DNA of 20,018 nucleotides from Nemertoderma westbladi (lineage: Eukaryota; Xenacoelomorpha; Nemertodermatida; Nemertodermatidae), in NCBI GenBank assembly GCA_032718475.1, contig JAUCBJ010004975.1:1-20018 (forward strand), read 5' to 3'. The notes under the pieces are model-generated. The model saw only the letters and a program-made list of their open reading frames with translations. It searched no databases and was not told the DNA's origin. The position numbers and the translations under genes were made by a program. This document shows, piece by piece, positions 15,197 to 20,018 of this stretch; the stretch's first letter is position 1, and the number at the start of each line of letters is the position of its first letter.

Positions 15197-18100
15197 CCGG
15201 ACGTATAAGACTGGCCTGTAGTGAACATACAGTATAACCGGACGTAGAAGACATAAGACTTGTAGTGGACATATAACCGGACGTAGAAGACAGGCCTGTA
15301 GTGGACATATAACCGGACATAGAAGACATAGGCCTGTAGTGGACATATAACCGGACGTAGAAGACAGGCCTGTAGTGGACATATAACCGGACGTAGAAAA
15401 CATAAGGCTTGTAGTGGACATATAACCGGACGTAGAAGACATAGGCCTGTAGTGGACATATAACCGGACGTAGAAGACAGGCCTGTAGTGGACATATAAC
15501 CGGACGTAGAAAACATAAGGCTTGTAGTGGACCTATAACCGGACGTAGAAAACATAGGCCTGTAGTGGACATATAACCGGACGTAGAAGACATAGGCCTG
15601 TAGTGGACATATAACCGGACGTAGAAGACATAGGCCTGTAGTGGACATATAACCGGACGTAGAAGACAGGCCTGTAGTGGACATATAACCGGACGTAGAA
15701 AACATAAGGCTTGTAGTGGACCTATAACCGGACGTAGAAAACATAGGCCTGTAGTGGACATATAACCGGACGTAGAAGACATAGGCCTGTAGTGGACATA
15801 TAACCGGACGTAGAAGACATAGGCCTGTAGTGGACATATAACCGGACGTAGAAGACATAGGCCTGTAGTGGACATATAACCGGACGTAGAAGACAGGCCT
15901 GTAGTGGACATATAACCGGACGTAGAAAACATAAGGCTTGTAGTGGACATATAACCGGACGTAGAAGACATAGGCCTGTAGTGGACATATAACCGGACGT
16001 AGAAGACATAGGCCTGTAGTGGACATATAACCGGACGTAGAAGACAGGCCTGTAGTGGACATATAACCGGACGTAGAAAACATAAGGCTTGTAGTGGACC
16101 TATAACCGGACGTAGAAAACATAGGCCTGTAGTGGACATATAACCGGACGTAGAAGACATAGGCCTGTAGTGGACATATAACCGGACGTAGAAGACAGGC
16201 CTGTAGTGGACATATAACCGGACGTAGAAAACATAAGGCTTGTAGTGGACATATAACCGGACGTAGAAGACATATGCCTGTAGTGGACATATAACCGGAC
16301 GTAGAAGACATAGGCCTGTAGTGGACATATAACCGGACGTAGAAGACATAGGCCTGTAGTGCAGATATAACCGGACGTAGAAGACATAAGGTTTGTAGAG
16401 GACATATAACCGGACGTAGAAGACAGGCCTGTAGTGGACATATAACCGGACGAGAAGACATAGGCCTGTAGTGGACATATAACCGGACATAGCAGACATA
16501 GGTCTGTAGTGGACATATAACCGGACGTAGAAGACAGGCCTGTAGTGGACATATAACCGGACGTAGAAAACATAAGGCTTGTAATGGACATATAACCGGA
16601 CGTAGAAGACATATGCCTGTAGTGGACATATAACCGGACGTAGAAGACAGGCCTGTAGTGGACATATAACCGGACGTAGAAAACATAAGGCTTGTAGTGG
16701 ACATATAACCGGACGTAGAAAACATAGGCCTGTAGTGGACATATAACCGGACGTAGAAGACAGGCCTGTAGTGGACATATAACCGGACGTAGAAGACATA
16801 GGCCTGTAGTGGACATATAACCGGACGTAGAAGACATAGGCCTGTAGTGGGCATATAACCGGACGTAGAAGACATAGGCCTGTAGTGGACATATAACCGG
16901 ACGTAGAAGACATAGGCCTGTAGTGGACATATAACCGGACGTAGAAGACATAGGCCTGTAGTGGACATATAACCGGACGTAGAAGACATAGGCCTGTAGT
17001 GGGCATATAACCGGACGTAGAAGACATAGGCCTGTAGTGGACATATAACCGGACGTAGAAGACAGGCCTGTAGTGGATATATAACCGGACGTAGAAGACA
17101 TAGGCCTGTAGTGGACATATAACCAGACGTAGAAGACATATGCCTGTAGTGGACATATAACCGGATGTAGAAGACATAGGCCTGTAGTGGACATATAACC
17201 GGAGGTAGAAGACATAGGCCTGTAGTGGACATATAACCGGACGTAGAAGACATAGGCCTGTAGTGGACATATAACCGGACGTAGAAGACATAGGCCTGTA
17301 GTGGACATATAACCGGACGTAGCAGACATAGGCCTGTAGTGGACATATAACCGGACGTAGAAGACTGGCCTGTAGTGGACATATAACCGGACGTAGAAGA
17401 CATAGGCCTGTAGTGGGCATATAACCGGACGTAGAAGACATAGGCCTGTAGTGGACATATAACCGGACGTAGAAGACATAGGCCTGTAGTGGACATATAA
17501 CCGGACGTAGAAGACATAAGGCTTGTAGTGGACATATAACCGGACGTAGAAGACATAGGCCTGTAGTGGACATATAACCGGACGTAGAAGACAGGCCTGT
17601 AGTGGATATATAACCGGACGTAGAAGACATAGGCCTGTAGTGCAGATATAACCGGACGTAGAAGACATAAGGTTTGTAGTGGACATATAACCGGACGTAG
17701 AAGACATAGGCCTGTAGTGGACATAAAACCGGACGTAGAAGACATGGGTCTGTAGTGGACATATAACCGGACGTAGAAGACATAGGCCTGTAGTGGACAT
17801 ATAACCGGACGTAGAAAACATAAGGCTTGTAGTGGACATATAACCGGACGTAGAAGACATAGGCCTGTAGTGGACATATAACCGGACGTAGAAGACATAG
17901 GCCTGTAGTGGACATAAAACCGGACGTAGAAGACAGGCCTGTAGTGGACATATAACCGGACGTAGAAGACATAGGCCTGTAGTGGACATATAACCGGACG
18001 TAGAAGACATAGGCCTGTAGTGGACATAAAACCGGACGTAGAAGACAGGCCTGTAGTGGACATATAACCGGACGTAGAAGACATAGGCCTGTAGTGGACA

Positions 18101-20018
18101 TAAAACCGGACGTAGAAGACATGGGTCTGTAGTGGACATATAACCGGACGTAGAAGACATAGGCATGTAGTGGACATATAACCGGACGTAGAAAACATAA
18201 GGCTTGTAGTGGACATATAACCGGACGTAGAAGACATAGGCCTGTAGTGGACATATAACCGGACGTAGAAGACATAGGCCTGTAGTGGACATATAACCGG
18301 ACGTAGAAGACATAGGCCTGTAGTGGACATATAACCGGACGTAGAAGACATAGGCCTGTAGTGGACATAAAACCGGACGTAGAAGACATGGGTCTGTAGT
18401 GGACATATAACCGGACGTAGAAGACATAGGCCTGTAGTGGACATAAAACCGGACGTAGAAGACATGGGTCTGTAGTGGAAATATAACCGGACGTAGAAGA
18501 CATAGGCATGTAGTGGACATATAACCGGACGTAGAAAACATAAGGCTTGTAGTGGACATATAAGCGGACGTAGAAGACATAGGCCTGTAGTGGACATATA
18601 ACCGGATGTAGAAGACATAAGGCTTGTAGTGGACATATAACCGGACGTAGAAGACATAGGCCTGTAGTGGACATATAACCGGACGTAGAAAACATAGGCC
18701 TGTAGTGGACATATAACAGGACGTAGAAGACATAGGCCTGTAGTGGACATATAACCGGACGTAGAAGACAGGCCTGTAGTGGACATATAACCGGACGTAG
18801 AAGACATAGGCCTGTAGTGGACATATAACCGGACGTAGAAGACATAGGCCTGTAGTGGATATATAACCGGACGTAGAAGACAGGCCTGTAGTGGATATAT
18901 AACCGGACGTAGAAGACATAGGCCTGTAGTGGACATATAACCGGACGTAGAAGACATGGGCCTGTAGTGGATATATAACCGGACGTAGAAGACAGGCCTG
19001 TAGTGGACATATAACCGGACGTAGAAGACATAGGCCTGTAGTGGACATATAACCGGACGTAGAAGACTTAGGCCTGTAGTGGACATATAACCGGACGTAG
19101 AAGACATAGGCCTGTAGTGGACATAAAACCGGACGTAGAAGACATGGGTCTGTAGTGGACATATAACCGGACGTAGAAGACATAGGCCTGTAGTGGACAT
19201 AAAACCGGACGTAGAAGACATGGGTCTGTAGTGGACATATAACCGGACGTAGAAGACATAGGCATGTAGTGGACATATAACCGGACGTAGAAAACATAAG
19301 GCTTGTAGTGGACATATAAGCGGACGTAGAAGACATAGGCCTGTAGTGGACATATAACCGGACGTAGAAGACATAGGCCTGTAGTGGACATATAACCGGA
19401 CGTAGAAGACATAGGCCTGTAGTGGACATAAAACCGGACGTAGAAGACATGGGTCTGTAGTGGACATATAACCGGACGTAGAAGACATAGGCCTGTAGTG
19501 GACATAAAACCGGACGTAGAAGACATGGGTCTGTAGTGGACATATAACCGGACGTAAAAGACATAGGCATGTAGTGGACATATAACCGGACGTAGAAAAC
19601 ATAAGGCTTGTAGTGGACATATAAGCGGACGTAGAAGACATAGGCCTGTAGTGGACATATAACCGGATGTAGAAGACATAAGGCTTGTAGTGGACATATA
19701 ACCGGACGTAGAAGACATAGGCCTGTAGTGGACATATAACCGGACGTAGAAGACATAGGCCTGTAGTGGACATATAACCGGACGTAGAAGACATAGGCCT
19801 GTAGTGGACATATAACCGGACGTAGAAGATAGGCCTGTAGTGGACATATAACCGGACGTAGAAGACATAGGCCTGTAGTGGACATATAACCGGACGTAGA
19901 AGACATAGGCCTGTAGTGGATATATAACCGGACGTAGAAGACAGGCCTGTAGTGGATATATAACCGGACGTAGAAGACATAGGCCTGTAGTGGACATATA
20001 ACCGGACGTAGAAGACAT
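15161..20018. repeat. 38-bp minisatellite, about 128 copies, open at window end
   Basis: Tandem array of a unit with core GTAGTGGACATATAACCGGA followed by CGTAGAAGACATAGGCCT. Three length classes mix: 38 bp (GACATAGGCCTG), 36 bp (GACAGGCCTG) and 39 bp (AACATAAGGCTTG). Point variants such as CATAAAACC, GGGTCTG, GGCATG and ATAAGCGG recur in the same order in blocks near 18435, 19190 and 19500, so there is higher-order structure. Copies near the left edge (15200-15240) are the most degenerate. The minus strand of the unit has no stop in any frame, giving antisense ORFs of up to 1620 codons (15118-19980); these are shadows. The array runs off the window. Confidence 0.96.

Noticed and set aside
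15118-19980. Giant 1620-codon secreted or membrane repeat protein on the minus strand
   Set aside because: The frame follows 38-bp units that rotate through all three stop-free antisense frames, with 36- and 39-bp units mixed in. The peptide is only repeat sequence, and the ORF simply continues beyond the array edge until the first stop.

Overview
The window looks like nuclear DNA of an animal, probably a marine invertebrate; the species cannot be fixed. Three things point to an animal. There is a spliced exon (AG...GT borders) of mitochondrial phenylalanyl-tRNA synthetase. There is a Golgi sulfotransferase of the animal Gal3ST family. There are non-LTR retrotransposon pieces of an RTE-like type common in invertebrates. 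Nothing in it looks bacterial: genes are sparse, background DNA is AT-rich, and tandem repeats make up close to half of the window by hand tally.

Layout. 1-39 is a partial tRNA-like sequence cut by the window edge. 292-643 is a ~54-bp tandem repeat with poly-C runs, followed at 681-2396 by about 63 copies of a 27-bp minisatellite. 2498-3106 is a short inverted-repeat element carrying an exon-like ORF. 3119-3793 is a foldback (inverted repeat) structure with a second hairpin inside it. 4321-4530 is a reverse transcriptase fragment. 4601-5507 is a 66/69-bp array, interrupted by a 5'-truncated LINE (5509-6358) and resuming to about 6508. 6921-7070 is an ACCGGT-rich repeat. 8106-9494 (minus strand) is an intact, intronless, GC-rich hexokinase gene. 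9957-10290 is a C/A-rich proline-type repeat. 11569-11911 is a 20-bp array. 12503-12591 is the FARS2-like exon. 12848-13047 is a 29-bp array with one ATTGG (CCAAT box) per copy. 13344-13386 is a 23-bp LINE tail with a target-site duplication. 13964-15196 is an intact Gal3ST-like sulfotransferase. 15161 to the window end is a 38-bp minisatellite of about 128 copies that supplies the sulfotransferase's last 11 codons and stop.

Three protein-coding loci are well supported: hexokinase (glycolysis entry), mitochondrial PheRS (organelle translation) and a galactose sulfotransferase (Golgi glycan sulfation). They share no pathway and do not form an operon-like unit. The two intronless genes may lie in large introns of other genes, including FARS2, but no other FARS2 exon was found here. 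The most notable observations are the minisatellite fused into the sulfotransferase reading frame, two LINE insertions of one family with recognisable target-site duplications, one of them only 23 bp long, and the exon-bearing inverted-repeat element. Very long antisense ORFs over the arrays are by-products of stop-free repeat units, not genes.
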